Shown piece by piece: positions 29,629-40,555 of a stretch of DNA of 64,000 nt. A model generated the notes under the pieces. It ran no database searches, was not told the origin of the DNA, and saw only the letters and a program-made list of their open reading frames with translations. The DNA lies in NCBI GenBank assembly GCA_003988855.1, contig QYAI01000026.1, forward strand, positions 310,001 through 374,000. The letters run 5' to 3'. A program made the translations under genes and the position numbers. Position 1 is the first letter of the stretch. Each line of letters opens with the position of its first letter. The stretch is from Arachnopeziza araneosa (Eukaryota; Ascomycota; Leotiomycetes; Helotiales; Arachnopezizaceae).

Positions 29629-31347
29629 TTAACGGCCCATCATATATGCAGGAAACCCGTTATTCCCACCATTTAGCATTGTTGCGGGGCCACCAGCGGT
29701 CATGGTGCCTTGAAATACTGGCCCATTCCAGCCGTTGGTATAACCCGCAGATGCTGCTGTGTATTGAGCGCCAGCCGTAGTCATAGGAGTTGCGTATGCC
29801 ATCCGATTTGGCCCAAGTCCTGGAGGTGCAGCAAGACCTGGAGGAGGACCGCTAGCGGTGCTAAAGGCGCCCGGACCAGTCAATATTGAACCGTTCATAC
29901 CCTGCATAACGCCTGGGACATTTTGGGGTCCAGGTGATGCCATTCCCTGCCCACTTCGGACGCCGAGTGGATTCTTGGAAAAGCTTAATCTAATTCCTCC
30001 TTTGATGCTATTATGAAGCGGATGGCCATAGAGTTCATGCAAAGCCTTGGTGGCAAAAGAAACGTCTTCGAACTCGACGAAACACATCGGTCCATTTTGT
30101 TTGGTTCTGAAACAGAGACGCTTGTAGCCTCGTTGCTTCGAAAACATTGCCTTAAGTTCATCCTCTGAGGTATCGATGGGAAGATTCCCTACATACAACG
30201 TATTGCATGGAGGATTCTGATCGGCTGGATTCACAGGCGGGAAATTGTGACGCTGGTAGTGTTGACTCCCAAGTTGATAATTGACAGGTGGCCCGCCATT
30301 CGTGAGGGTGGGAGAGAGCGGGTTCGCATGTGATAAGGTAGTCAATGGTTGAGGAGCTGTAAAAGCGGACATGGAAGCTGGACCTGCAGCGCCGTTCGTG
30401 TTGAGAGATAGTCCTGCCAGTCGAGAGATGGGAATCTGTGGGTTCGTTGGTCGTCGCCCCTGGGACGCACCATTCTCAGCATACGCAACAGGATCTTTCA
30501 ACAACTCCCCAGTTTCATCATCCTCGATGGAATCGTTATTGATCAACGATTTCCCAGTAATTCTTGTCTGTTCCCTTAAATGATTTCCAATGGGTGATTG
30601 AGGTGAGAACAAACTTTGATAATGGCCTCCAGCTTCTGGGTTCGGAAGTTCATTACTCCCGTAGGCTCCATTAGTCGGAGACACTCGCTGGTTTGACTGG
30701 AAAGTGCCATTGAATCTCGAAGACTGGCGAGGAGTTGGCCCGGCAGATGATGCTGTTGATGAAGTCGAGCTGGATGGGCCAGCATTTGAGGCATTTTCCA
30801 TCGTATATCGCCGGGACGAGGTGGGACTGCCGTATAAAATCTCTACAATCATTTTTGCATCGTTTGCAACGTTCGGCTTCCCATCTAGCATATTCTTGGC
30901 CTCAAGAGCGCCTGGGTGGGATTTAAATCGCAGGATAGCGGATCGATAGCCAGGGTCCTCGGACGTCTCGGGAGACAAGACTTCAGCATCAATGAAATCC
31001 TTTGACCAAACTACCATCAATCTCAGGGTATCCTCGGTGGTGTTGGTCGGAAGTCGTCGAATGAGGACTGAACATGGTCCAGCGGTGAAAGCACCAGATG
31101 GTGCTTGCGACGTATTGACTCCATTCTCGGGAGCAAAGGCATTCATGGTCGTCATCGAGAGCGACTGGTATGTAGATTGGGAGCCATTGGAGGAACGAAA
31201 AGCCGGACCTTGCTGGGAGAAGACTGGAGGGTTCATGGCATGCTGCGGTGTAAAAGAAGTTGCGCGATCGCCGGGCGAGATGTGATGACTCTGGTACGAT
31301 GAAGATGCGGTGATGCTTGCGCTAGATGGCTTCTGGACCACACTCAT
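29629..31347 (-). CDS. Whi3-like RNA-binding protein
   Basis: The frame is open from 31563, but the first ATG is at 31347, giving 572 aa; an upstream spliced exon joining before this Met cannot be excluded. A degenerate RRM-like region lies at about residues 92-175 (CSVLIRRLPTNTTEDTLRLM, then AILRFKSHPGALEAKNMLDG). A canonical RRM lies at about 380-460 with RNP2 LYVGNLP and RNP1-like region GPMCFVEFEDVSFATKALHE, ending GGIRLSFSKNPLGVRSGQ, which is diagnostic of the Whi3/Mcp2-type family. Between and after them are long Ser/Gln/Asn/Pro-rich disordered segments and a Gly/Pro/Met-rich tail. Yeast Whi3 binds G1-cyclin and other mRNAs and forms condensates. A similar role in cell-cycle or morphogenesis control is inferred from the family. 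The GC-rich leader upstream is long and repetitive. Confidence 0.85.
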   Translation of the reverse strand: MSVVQKPSSASITASSSYQSHHISPGDRATSFTPQHAMNPPVFSQQGPAFRSSNGSQSTYQSLSMTTMNAFAPENGVNTSQAPSGAFTAGPCSVLIRRLPTNTTEDTLRLMVVWSKDFIDAEVLSPETSEDPGYRSAILRFKSHPGALEAKNMLDGKPNVANDAKMIVEILYGSPTSSRRYTMENASNAGPSSSTSSTASSAGPTPRQSSRFNGTFQSNQRVSPTNGAYGSNELPNPEAGGHYQSLFSPQSPIGNHLREQTRITGKSLINNDSIEDDETGELLKDPVAYAENGASQGRRPTNPQIPISRLAGLSLNTNGAAGPASMSAFTAPQPLTTLSHANPLSPTLTNGGPPVNYQLGSQHYQRHNFPPVNPADQNPPCNTLYVGNLPIDTSEDELKAMFSKQRGYKRLCFRTKQNGPMCFVEFEDVSFATKALHELYGHPLHNSIKGGIRLSFSKNPLGVRSGQGMASPGPQNVPGVMQGMNGSILTGPGAFSTASGPPPGLAAPPGLGPNRMAYATPMTTAGAQYTAASAGYTNGWNGPVFQGTMTAGGPATMLNGGNNGFPAYMMGR

Positions 31348-32137
31348 GCCTTTGTTGTACAGAGGCGATCGAGGAGTTGCGACAGTGGCGTCGATATTTC
31401 TATCTGGGACGCGCTTCGAGCGTGACGTGCCAATTCCCAGGTGCTGAGGAATGTCGCAGGATTCGGTGATGGACAGTGGGCGCGGTACGGGACGACAAGT
31501 TCGAGGGAGACGGACAGGCAAGGCTGGAAAGACGGCGGGGCCAAATGGTGATGATTGTCGCAACGCTTTTCGGTGAGAGGTGAGCTGTCGAATTTGTCCA
31601 ATCCAGAAATTCAGGTACGCTGAATGGCCGTGCGACCCGCGTCAATTCAATGGCGGACCTCTGCGTCGTGGGGGGTGTGGTGAGGACTGGGGCCGGTGGT
31701 CGCAAAGTGGGTAAGCTGCAGGTTGGACAGGTTGCAGCCGAGCAGAGGACTCGACAAAGGGCGATCGACGGTTCGTCTTTTGAAGGTGAGGATATATCTT
31801 TCAAGGAGCGTCGTGTCGAGTCGGGGTGGGAGGAGGAGGAGAAGAAGTTGGGGGTTTCCAGAGGAAGAGGTGTGTGTGAGTGCGTGAGTGCGTGAGTGTG
31901 TGTGCGTGCGGGCGAAGGTTGGTGGAGGATGGGAGTGCTGGGGCGTGCTGTTGGTCGGAGTGTTTTTCTCTGAAATAATGGGGAGGAGGGAGGGAGGCCC
32001 TTTCCCTACTTTTGCTTTGGGCGAGGATTTCGGGACGGGCCAATCAACGCGGGCCAAAGCGGGAGAATTGTGGGGCGTCGATAAGGCACTGGGGGGTGGA
32101 GCTGGCGCTACGGGTGGTCGGTGCACCGTGCAGCAGC

Positions 32138-32173
<36 letters not shown>

Positions 32174-35100
32174 GGAGGAGGAGGAGGAGGAGGAGGGAGA
32201 GTGCAGCCAGCAGCCAGCAGCAACCGACCGACCGACCGACCGACCCTCTTCCTCCCAAGGCGGATCACTCTCAGCACCCACTGCGCTCGCCGAGTCTCAG
32301 ACATCCCTGACCCTTCTCCTCCTCCTCCTCCTTCATCCCTACCTACCCATTAAAACACCATGATAGCACGGCCTAGTTTCTGCCCTGAGGGAGTGGTAGC
32401 GACGCTGGTTGGGCGCTCCTCGTCCGACTGAAATTGAAAGAGCCTCCAACCCTCCGCATTGCCATGATGATCAGTTGCTCTAGATCCCCCAATAATCCAG
32501 AACCCGTTGTCCAGTAAATCTATCTATCGGGCTGGATGCACAATCCCGTCTCCAGGAAAGCCGCGCTGCCATCACTCCCTCCCGATACCTGATCAGACGG
32601 CGAGGAAAAGAAAGACCACCACCCCCATCCAAATGCCACCTGTATGACCGAGGGATAAAACACAGGTCAAAGCCTTGCTGACTTCCCCAAGTATTTATGT
32701 ACAAAACCACCCGTCGCAATCCTCCAGACTTCCCGGCTCTTGGAAAGGGTGGCGAAGTATAAATTGTGATTCGCTGTCATTAGAAATCCAGAAAGATATC
32801 TGAATCCTCGTCTTCCGTTGGTTGATGCTCACTACCTCGTGCGGTGTGGTGGTTGGATTTAGGGATGGGGAAACTCCGTGCTTTGCTTCGATCGAGGAAC
32901 GAGGATGCCGTTGCAAGTGGGGTGAGCTGGTGCCTGGTTTGGACTGCAAAAGTGAGGGCTCTTCGGCGTACAACGTCTCAGCCTTCGTTTAGTCTTTGGG
33001 GTCATGCCTACCCTCGAATTGCCTCTGCAGGCTTCCTGGGACGTCGAACGTGACATGCAGACGGCGCTTGGAGATATCTGTCATGTCCCACCATCCTTCT
33101 GAAGAACAATCGAATTGTTTCTCCAAGAAGCTAGAGGTTTGCCCGTGGGCATCGATCCTAATTCGGACAGACTGCCGTGTGTGGCGGCATATGTTGGTGG
33201 GCACGGGAAGAGGACTCGCGGTGTCGGGAGTGTGGTGTCGCTGGCTGGCCTCCTATCGTCCCCCCAGAGAGGTTACACAACACCGCAAAGTCTGGTTCCT
33301 TTAACGCTGCACATAAGATGTGCGATGCCTCGAGGATAACGAATTCTCTTAATTGGCTCGATATCCTCGCAGGGTACCAATAGCTTCACATCTCTCAAGT
33401 CATGCCCAACTGCATCTTTAATGTGTCTCAGATTAACTGCCACAAATGCTGAACCGGTCGTATGTCCGTGAAGGCCAAGCTTTGGCGCTCGATGAAAAGA
33501 TGGCCGGTACTTCAAGGTTTGCTTGCTTCCCACATGGTCGGTCGCCATTCTCCGCTGGATGGGGAATATGATGACTCGAAAGCCGGCTGCGATTCCGACG
33601 GGAATAGAGGCGGGGACGCGTGCGAGGGAGCGGTTTTCCATGTGGTATAACCGGCTACGCTGGGATGATGGCGAACTGCAATATCGAGAGTGGATCTTTC
33701 TGGGAAGAGCAGGAGGAGGAGGAGGAGAGGGAGCTTTTTCGTCAGACTCGAGGTACAGGCCCACGCTCATTGGGGCCAGGCTGGAGAGGGCGCGCGGGAA
33801 TTGGCAAACTTCCACGCCTCTGACAAGGTTCGGTGTGCCGGGCGTGGCCCTTCGCAGAGGCCGCTGACGGTGCGTTTGGCTAGGGCCCCAACTCTTGGGT
33901 GGGTGGGTGAGTGGAGAGAGGAGCTTCATCACCACTCTCGCGGTACTGTACAGGACCAGCAGAGCACACCACTGCCGCACACTGATCTGCTCTCGGATCG
34001 ACAGGTGAAGGAACGCCCGCTTTCCATGAAGCCACGAGCGACATGTTCCGATGGCAGGTCGAAAATATCTCTCCACCCGACCAAAGTCGCCTTCACCTGG
34101 GCGTTCGGCCTTTGCAGGTGAGGTGGGGTCAATATCAGAGATATCATGCTTAATTGACCGGACGGAGCATTCTTTGGCCCTTTCATGGCCATCTTTCGAT
34201 GCCCTGCATCGCAGACGCAAGACCGCACCCTCTTGTTGGCTAGACTATTTGATTCTTGCTGAAAAGGACAGACTAACGAATGATACCATCCTCTCAACCA
34301 TGGTCGAAGGACACGGCGGAGGCGCATCTTCCACGTCCCGTTGGAAGGTCCAAGGGAAAGGATAAACCATGTCCCGATATCTGAGATACTTGTCAGATGA
34401 TGGGCCCCATGCCTGTTGTCGGCAACCTGGCGGCGGCTTGGAGCGCTCAGCACATTGCCCCGCCTGTCTTGGCGTCATGGCTCCGCCAGAAGATTTCTTT
34501 CTCCATCTTCGCGCTCAGAAGACTTCACAGGGCGACAAACAAAGGCCAGCATGGCAAACTGTAAGGCTGGACGTTGGATACGGATGAACCAGGGGAACCA
34601 TATCAGCTGCAGCCGTTGTTCATGGCGGAGGCTTTTCTCATTTATCTCCCCGGATGGTAAAGGCCAACCAGCGGTCCATTTTCGACTTGCTAATGCACGC
34701 TTCAACCTCCCCGGCTCCCATTCATGCATAACCGCGAGACCATGGTTCGATGTGGCACTCGCGTTCCGTAGCATCTGAGATTTCTAGCCGGTGATAGACA
34801 CACCCAGAGGTCCACTATCGTCCGAGTGCATTGAGGCTCTCCTTTTCTGGATATGAATTCGATCATGTGACGTGGGGGGTTTTCCAAGAACCTATGGGGG
34901 TCCCTTTGAGGCTTCAGTTGTAGCTTCTGGAATAAGGAGACTTTTGCGCGGGTGAGACACCACGTGGAGATTATTCCTGGTGGCTGCTGTCAAAGCGCCA
35001 GAGCAGCTCCCCCTGAGTCGGGTGACAGACCTTGCTTGATGTCGAGGAGAAAAGACGAGAGATACTGTTCGCGCAGATAGTAACTAAAGGCATCTGTGTA

Positions 35101-35906
35101 GCTCAATGGACCTCAAGATCCCTTCTTATTTGATATCATAATCTGAGACTGTACTATCATCATGCTGATGGCAACCAAGTGTTGTCCCTTCAACCAGCAT
35201 CTGCTCCAGGATACCACACCCATATCAGCCAGCAGCCCTTCAGTTCCAAGTGGATAATAAGTAGGAGGTCCTGTCGCTAGAAAAGGGATGGTTTGAATGC
35301 TCCAGAGCCAAGTGTCACCAGATATCTTTCTCACTCGTCTTAGGCTGTAGCTATCCAAGGTAGTCTTGCTATTAGACTTCGAAAGAGTTTTAGTGGTGGA
35401 TCCTGTGCTCTTCGCGCAACTTTCGACAATTCGAATTACCATTTCCAGGGTTACTAATCCAAAGGCATGCAAGCTTGTTAACCTCTTTCAAGGCCTGAGC
35501 ATCTTAACATCTGCCAAGCTTTTCGCCTCCTTTATTTTAGCGAACGTAGATCGCTGGACAAACCAGAAATTATCTGCCTCCGGTTTTGAAGATGCAATGA
35601 CCAAGAACCAAGAATTGATACGACGAAACGGGCGTGGTGCAGGATGGGAGCCAACACCTGATTGGACTGCGATGTTGGTTTTGTTGGTTTTGTCGTCGTG
35701 GTGGCCGGCGGCTAAACATGAAACGGAGTCCTAAAACTTCCTCCGCAGTTTCTGGATGGTTGATGACCACTTCTGGGCGGCTACTTCATCCATCTCCTCG
35801 TTAAGCTTTGGTGAAGACAATGATTGAATGTCATCATCTGCTTTTGTAGCGGAGCTTTGCGTGATGAAGTCTGGTACCCCATCCGGAAGGGAAGAATTGA
35901 ACCGAC
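31348..35906. other. Very long intergenic region
   Basis: The first kilobase is the GC-rich leader/promoter of the Whi3-like gene with triplet repeats. From 32.4 to 35.9 kb several open frames exist (a 315-codon minus frame at 33273-34220, and 35366-35734 on plus), none with a domain. The 315-codon frame is Arg/Pro/Ser-rich and likely chance. I see no convincing gene; a non-coding transcript or highly diverged gene cannot be excluded. Confidence 0.45.
32140..32245 (+). repeat. Compound CAG / GAG / ACCG repeat
   Basis: A CAG run (32140-32171) passes directly into a GAG run (32172-32196), and after 25 bp an ACCG run (32222-32245) follows. It lies about 800-900 bp upstream of the Whi3-like start, probably in its promoter or leader. 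Confidence 0.85.
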
Positions 35907-37205
35907 ATGCACAACCATGAAAGCTCGGGATCGAGACAAAATGTAACGCCGACGGAAAGGGAATTGGTTGGATGGGTTCTCGAGTCTCCAGGACGCGGAA
36001 CGCTGAGTTTAATCATTACTTGCTTATTCACTACCTTTCTATGCACCTGGGTAGTGATTCATCCTCGGGTTTACAAACGCCAGTCATTCGCTCGATTACA
36101 CAAGATAGCTTTATTCTTCAAAACCGTCGTTGCACCAGAATTTATAGCTGTTGAAGGTCTTCAAGAGTGGAGTCAGGCAAGAAAAATGGTCAAGAGTTGC
36201 GCAGAGTCTACCGAAGGAAAACTCGGGCTCGTTCACGCTTTTTATATCGGCATGCTGGCTCTCAGGTATCGGACAGAACGAGGAACGAAAGTAATATGGC
36301 CAAATCAGTACACGTGGCTCCTCGACCGCGGCTTGATCAAATGGCAAGACCACGATGCTTGGGGTTTATCAAAGGAGAACATACGCGACAAAAGCAATGC
36401 CAATGATACAGTCAAGTTGGCTGCACTTTTTCAAGTGCTGTGGTTCGTTGCTGAGAGCATAATGAGAGCCGCCCATGGTCTTCCCCTCTCTCAACTTGAA
36501 TCGATGACTCTCAGCTACATACCATTATTCGTAGTCACATATTTCTTCTGGTGGTTGAAGCCGAAAGATGTCAGAACACCCTCAATCGTGGAACTACCTG
36601 ATATGCTTCCGGAACAAAAAACCGTTTTCGAGTCGATGGTGGTCAGCGATGCTTTTGACGATGAGGGAACAGAACAACAAGACTCCCTCTACAGTATTTG
36701 GAGATTAACGCCTCGAGTGTTTGAAAAGGAAGCTGCGGATGATAGTTTAAGACAGATCGAACAAGATTTGGTGTTGGGGGGTGAGGTAAGAAACCTGAGG
36801 CGAGCCGAACCGCTGATTTATGCGAGACGTAAAGAGATTGTCGTTGCGTACTGGGATCCTGATCTATATCACTCGAAGATGTGGCCATTGACATGTCTTT
36901 TTGGAGTTTCTTTTGGCGCGCTCCATCTCATATCCTGGAATTCTGTCTTCCCAACTTTTATTGAGCTATGGCTCTGGCGAGGAGCAGCACTCACTTCGGT
37001 CGGGTCAATGCTTATATTCATGAACTTCAAGAAAGTTGTTTTCAAATGGGGTGGCTTGATGACCATGATAAGTCTTATATCGCCAGCATTGTATCTCCTT
37101 AGTCGACTAGCCATGATGGGCGGCGTTATTGCGGCGTTTAGAAGATCAGATCCAGCCATATACCAAACCTATGTAGTCTCGACGTATTGGGTACATGTCT
37201 TATGA
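35907..37205 (+). CDS. Fungal multi-pass membrane protein of unknown function
   Basis: A single exon of 432 aa. The N-terminal motif WVLESPGRGTLSLIITCLFT, followed by FLCTWVVIHPRV, is a signature I associate with an ascomycete-restricted integral membrane family without known function. A long hydrophilic part follows (about residues 70-165), with WPNQYTWLLDRGLI. Next comes a helix pair (AALFQVLWFVAESIMRAAHG, LSYIPLFVVTYFFWWLKPKD), then an acidic loop, then at least two to three helices near the C-terminus (FGVSFGALHLISWNSVFPTF, LISPALYLLSRLAMMGGVIA). About six helices in total. No catalytic motif is visible. The ATG at 35907 is the first in the frame. Members often occur in many copies per genome, often near HET genes; that association is from memory. 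Confidence 0.75.
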   Translation: MHNHESSGSRQNVTPTERELVGWVLESPGRGTLSLIITCLFTTFLCTWVVIHPRVYKRQSFARLHKIALFFKTVVAPEFIAVEGLQEWSQARKMVKSCAESTEGKLGLVHAFYIGMLALRYRTERGTKVIWPNQYTWLLDRGLIKWQDHDAWGLSKENIRDKSNANDTVKLAALFQVLWFVAESIMRAAHGLPLSQLESMTLSYIPLFVVTYFFWWLKPKDVRTPSIVELPDMLPEQKTVFESMVVSDAFDDEGTEQQDSLYSIWRLTPRVFEKEAADDSLRQIEQDLVLGGEVRNLRRAEPLIYARRKEIVVAYWDPDLYHSKMWPLTCLFGVSFGALHLISWNSVFPTFIELWLWRGAALTSVGSMLIFMNFKKVVFKWGGLMTMISLISPALYLLSRLAMMGGVIAAFRRSDPAIYQTYVVSTYWVHVL

Positions 37206-37732
37206 TAAAGAGGCACCATCAATTTAACCTTTGTATATATAATGAGCAAGCATGCACTAGCAGGTACTCCAATTTGTGCCATCCAAATTTCTGTATCCTT
37301 AATCACCTACCTATAATACATGATGAAAAAAGTCTCAACCCGACAAATTCATTGTTTGCTATGGAATCTTGAAATCGGTCGCTTTGGAATTGATATGAAT
37401 GCCGCTGCAGAGGTAGATTATCGAGGTTGCTCTTAGCTACGATTTCGCGGATCCACTAGGGATGATTTCGGCGACGCTTTATATATCCCTACAAATCTAT
37501 TAAGTGGTCTGGAAAGGTGCTAGGAAAGATATTAAGAGCTCTAGCATCTGTAGAACGATATAACTGAAGTGCAAAAAGATGTTACATCTATATATCTATA
37601 TGCCCTTTCAAACAAATGTATTGGTCGAAAATAGCAGAACAGTTGCACAGTACTGGGTATCATTAAGTTACCGCCGTGACAAGCAAAACTCCATCTTGCC
37701 TGTTTAGCATTTTAGTCTTGGATGTCTCCAAC
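37206..37732. other. Convergent 3' spacer
   Basis: AT-rich region between two genes ending towards each other; nothing recognised. Confidence 0.6.
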
Positions 37733-38989
37733 TTAGGCAGTGTCTAAAGGTTCAAAGATACGCATCACTGCCATAGTAACAATTGGATAGCCCATGATAA
37801 CGTCGTGCAAACCAGTCTTGAGCAGCTCCTCCCTTATAACTCCTGTTTCCGTCCGCCATTCCATGATTGAACCTGCAGCCCCCAAATTGACCTTTGACAT
37901 ATTCTTTTTCTCTTCTAGCTCATCAAAATTTATACCACCAGGTACGGTAGCATTCACAGCATGCCAAAAAACAGCAGGAGTATGGGAAGAAGGAATATCG
38001 TAATCATCGTCTGCATGAATCAATGTCAGACGATATCTCTCCCTGTTCGCCTCATTCGCTTTTATATATCTTGCTATACGATCTTTGGTTGGCCATTTGT
38101 CTTTTATAAAGGTTGAAAGATATTTAAACAAAGTTGGGAATTTTGCAAGTGGTGACAAAATCGGAATTGTGCCAGCAACGCGATAAGTTGATACCAGTGT
38201 TGCAACATCAACAAATGGCGCCACTAGAATAGTACCTGCAAATACCACGGGAGGGGACTGAAGAGCAAAATGCTCTGACATAGCAATGCTCACAGCAGTA
38301 CCTAGAGACTGTCCAAATACTAGGATTCGAGCGGGTGGGATACGGGCAACATTAATAGCCCAATCCGCGACAGCAAGAGCATCGAGGAGAATTCCTCGCT
38401 CCGTTGGGATTCCTTTACTTCGTCCAAATCCTCGATAGTCGAAAGTCAGGACATGAATTTTATCTGGCTGGCCAGCAGATAGAGCACGATAGTTTGGGGT
38501 CCTGTATCCAGAGCCAACGGTTCCAGCCGCTCCGTGCATGTGCAGAACTAGTCGTGCTTCAGGATCTTCTCGTAGAAGTTTGAAGGCTTGGCGAGATGAG
38601 AAGTCTGAGACAAACCCAGATGGCTCTGCAACCAGAGCAGCCTCGTGCTGCCGATATAACTCGACTGGAAGGATATGCCAGGCATATAAGTCGCTTCCAT
38701 CGGATGACCTGATAGAAAATGGAGTTACTTGGTTATGCAGAAATCCAAAGGTCTCAGGGACGTCTAGATCTTTGAACCAGGTCATTTGAATCTTGTGGAG
38801 ATAGACCACATGAGCTTGGAAAAACGAAGTTGTGAGGAGGCCCAAAAGGGTTGCATACAAGCCCACAGCAACTGCCACCGATACTGAGGCATACTTTATC
38901 AGAAGACTGGCCATTGCAACAGCTATCATAGAATGGAGATGAAGTCGGGGCGAACCGCCCACAATGTTGTTGGTTTCTTCAGGTAACAT
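37733..38989 (-). CDS. Membrane-anchored alpha/beta-hydrolase (ABHD12-like lipase)
   Basis: The first ATG in frame is at 38989, giving 418 aa in one exon. A hydrophobic N-terminal segment (about residues 20-50, IAVAMASLLIKYASVSVAVA) is a signal anchor. The hydrolase fold shows the oxyanion-turn region LVLHMHGAAGTVGSGYRTPN, a strand with LTFDYRGFGRSKGIPTERGI, the nucleophile elbow VFGQSLGTAV (catalytic Ser), a late acidic strand LIHADDDYDIP (candidate Asp) and the C-terminal GLHDVIMGYP (candidate His). This arrangement is that of the ABHD12/Bem46 serine hydrolases, which act on lysophospholipids or monoglycerides at the ER membrane; the substrate here is inferred. Its promoter is shared with the FAD oxidoreductase at 39211 in the opposite direction. 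Confidence 0.85.
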   Translation of the reverse strand: MLPEETNNIVGGSPRLHLHSMIAVAMASLLIKYASVSVAVAVGLYATLLGLLTTSFFQAHVVYLHKIQMTWFKDLDVPETFGFLHNQVTPFSIRSSDGSDLYAWHILPVELYRQHEAALVAEPSGFVSDFSSRQAFKLLREDPEARLVLHMHGAAGTVGSGYRTPNYRALSAGQPDKIHVLTFDYRGFGRSKGIPTERGILLDALAVADWAINVARIPPARILVFGQSLGTAVSIAMSEHFALQSPPVVFAGTILVAPFVDVATLVSTYRVAGTIPILSPLAKFPTLFKYLSTFIKDKWPTKDRIARYIKANEANRERYRLTLIHADDDYDIPSSHTPAVFWHAVNATVPGGINFDELEEKKNMSKVNLGAAGSIMEWRTETGVIREELLKTGLHDVIMGYPIVTMAVMRIFEPLDTA

Positions 38990-39210
38990 GAAGCAGGCGC
39001 GTATCGCGTTTGCGCTAAGGGAATTATCACGTGAATCTCGAGAAGGTGGCTTCCAAATTTGAAGTTCCAATGGTTACTTCTTGCAATTTGTTGCGAGTGG
39101 GAATAGTTTTGGCCTTATCCTCAACTGAAAATTGCACTGGCGTGGTTGTTCATCCATCATCCAGGAAGGAAAGTCAAAACTGCTCGTTACGCTGATAGTA
39201 ACAGCTCAGA
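38990..39210. promoter_or_regulatory. Shared divergent promoter (221 bp)
   Basis: Only 221 bp separate the ATGs of two genes transcribed away from each other, so the promoters must overlap. No clear TATA element is visible. Confidence 0.5.
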
Positions 39211-40520
39211 ATGTCTGAGAACACAGTAATTTTAGGCACAGGCATCATTGGCCTTTCTACGGCCTTCTATCTCTCTTCTATCACCTCTCCAGGATCTATA
39301 CATCTCATTGATCCTTCCCCTCGATTATTCGCCTCCTGCTCAGGTCTCGCAGCCGGATTTCTTGCCAAAGACTGGTTCAGTCCATCACTTACTGCACTTG
39401 GAGCTCTCAGTTTCAAAGAACATGTAAGACTAGCAGAGGAGTACGGAGGAAGAGAGGAGTGGGGGTTTGCTCAGAGTAGGGCTCTGAGCTATAAGGCTGG
39501 AGTTGGAGGTGTGAAGATGGGATGGAGCCGAATTGAGGATGTAAATGGAACTGTAAGAGAAGTCGAAGACGCGGAAACTCCAGTATGGTTGAAGAGGGTA
39601 GAGGGAGATACGATAGAGAGGTTGGGAGAAGAAGGGACATTGGCTCAGATGTAAGTTTTCAAATTACTTTCGCATCCTGTGCAGTGTTCACTGTTCTATT
39701 CTTTTGAATCATTGGGAAGCGATATTGATACGGAAACCGAAATTCTAGAGATCCTCTTCGTTTCTGCCAGTTTCTCCTCAGAACATGTCTTGCAAGAGGA
39801 GTCCGGCTTTATCATCCATCGCGAGCGTACTCCATCGTTTCAAATCTGGAAGGAAAATTATCTGGTATCCGGATCAAAAACACAGAAACAAACGCCGAAA
39901 CAAACCTGCCATGTTCTCGCCTCTTGATTGCTGCAGGTGCGTGGTCACCTCAAGTCTTCAAAACACTCTTCCCGAATTCAAAAGTTGAACTTCCGATCTC
40001 AAGTCTTGCTGGCCATTCTTTGGTTGTCAAGTCGCCAAGATGGGTTAAAGAGCACGAAAACCGAGGTTGTCATGCCATCTTTACCACAGGCGATGGGGGC
40101 TTCTCTCCGGAAATATTCTCCAGAATGGGAGAAGAGATCTACATTGGAGGGTTAAATTCCTCTTCCATCCTGCTTCCAGAGCTCCCGACGGAGTCCAAGA
40201 TTGACATAGAATCCGCTGGAGCATTAAAAGACTCTGCGCAGAGATTTCTTGGAAATGATGAAAATCCAACGCAACTAAGTATTCTAAGAGAAGGACTGTG
40301 TTTTCGGCCCGTAACAAGCAAAGGAACTCCTATACTAGCGAAAATATCGGATGAGAAGCTTGGTGGAATTACCACGCGGGGTGAAATTGAAGGAGGCGTT
40401 TTCTTGGCTTCTGGACATGGGCCTTGGGGGATCAGCAATAGCTTAGGTACAGGAAAAGTCATGGCTGAGATGATGCTGGGGAAATCATTGAGTGCTGTTA
40501 TCATTGGATTGGGGCTGTAG
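39211..40520 (+). CDS. FAD-dependent oxidoreductase (DAO fold, TDA3-like)
   Basis: Two exons (39211-39650, 39749-40520) with a 98-nt intron give 403 aa. The N-terminus is the dinucleotide-binding motif VILGTGIIGLSTAFYLSS, followed by an acidic strand end (IHLIDPSPRLF). Mid-protein, DPLRFCQFLLRTCLARGV and the second FAD-contacting region CSRLLIAAGAWSPQVFKTLF are typical of the D-amino-acid-oxidase-like fold. The C-terminal GGVFLASGHGPWGISNSLGT is the conserved DAO end. The best family match is the small fungal group around yeast Tda3, linked to endosome-Golgi traffic; the reaction is unknown. Splicing joins Gln-Ile to Asp-Pro-Leu through a split Ile codon, which restores the family pattern. 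The gene ends 36 bp before the stop codon of a convergent minus-strand gene. Confidence 0.83.
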
Positions 40521-40555
40521 TCGGCTATAATGGTTCGCAGTCAGTCAAGGATAAA

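Noticed and set aside
31348..31563. Extending the Whi3-like protein 72 codons upstream to 31563
   Set aside because: The first codon there is TTG, not ATG;, and the extra residues are not Whi3-like. I start at the ATG at 31347, though an upstream spliced exon remains possible.
33273..34220. 315-codon open frame on the minus strand
   Set aside because: Its start is an alternative codon or far internal Met, composition is Arg/Pro/Ser-biased with no fold pattern, and opposite frames are equally open.
35075..35145. tRNA-like text (GTAGCTCAATGG)
   Set aside because: Only the D-arm phrase is present; no acceptor, anticodon or T-arm can be formed around it.
35113..35472. 119-codon minus frame
   Set aside because: Reads somewhat like protein but starts at TTG, has no domain and no clear splice partners. 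Left as intergenic.
38990..39070. Extending the alpha/beta-hydrolase 27 codons upstream
   Set aside because: The first codon is TTG and the residues lie in the shared promoter.
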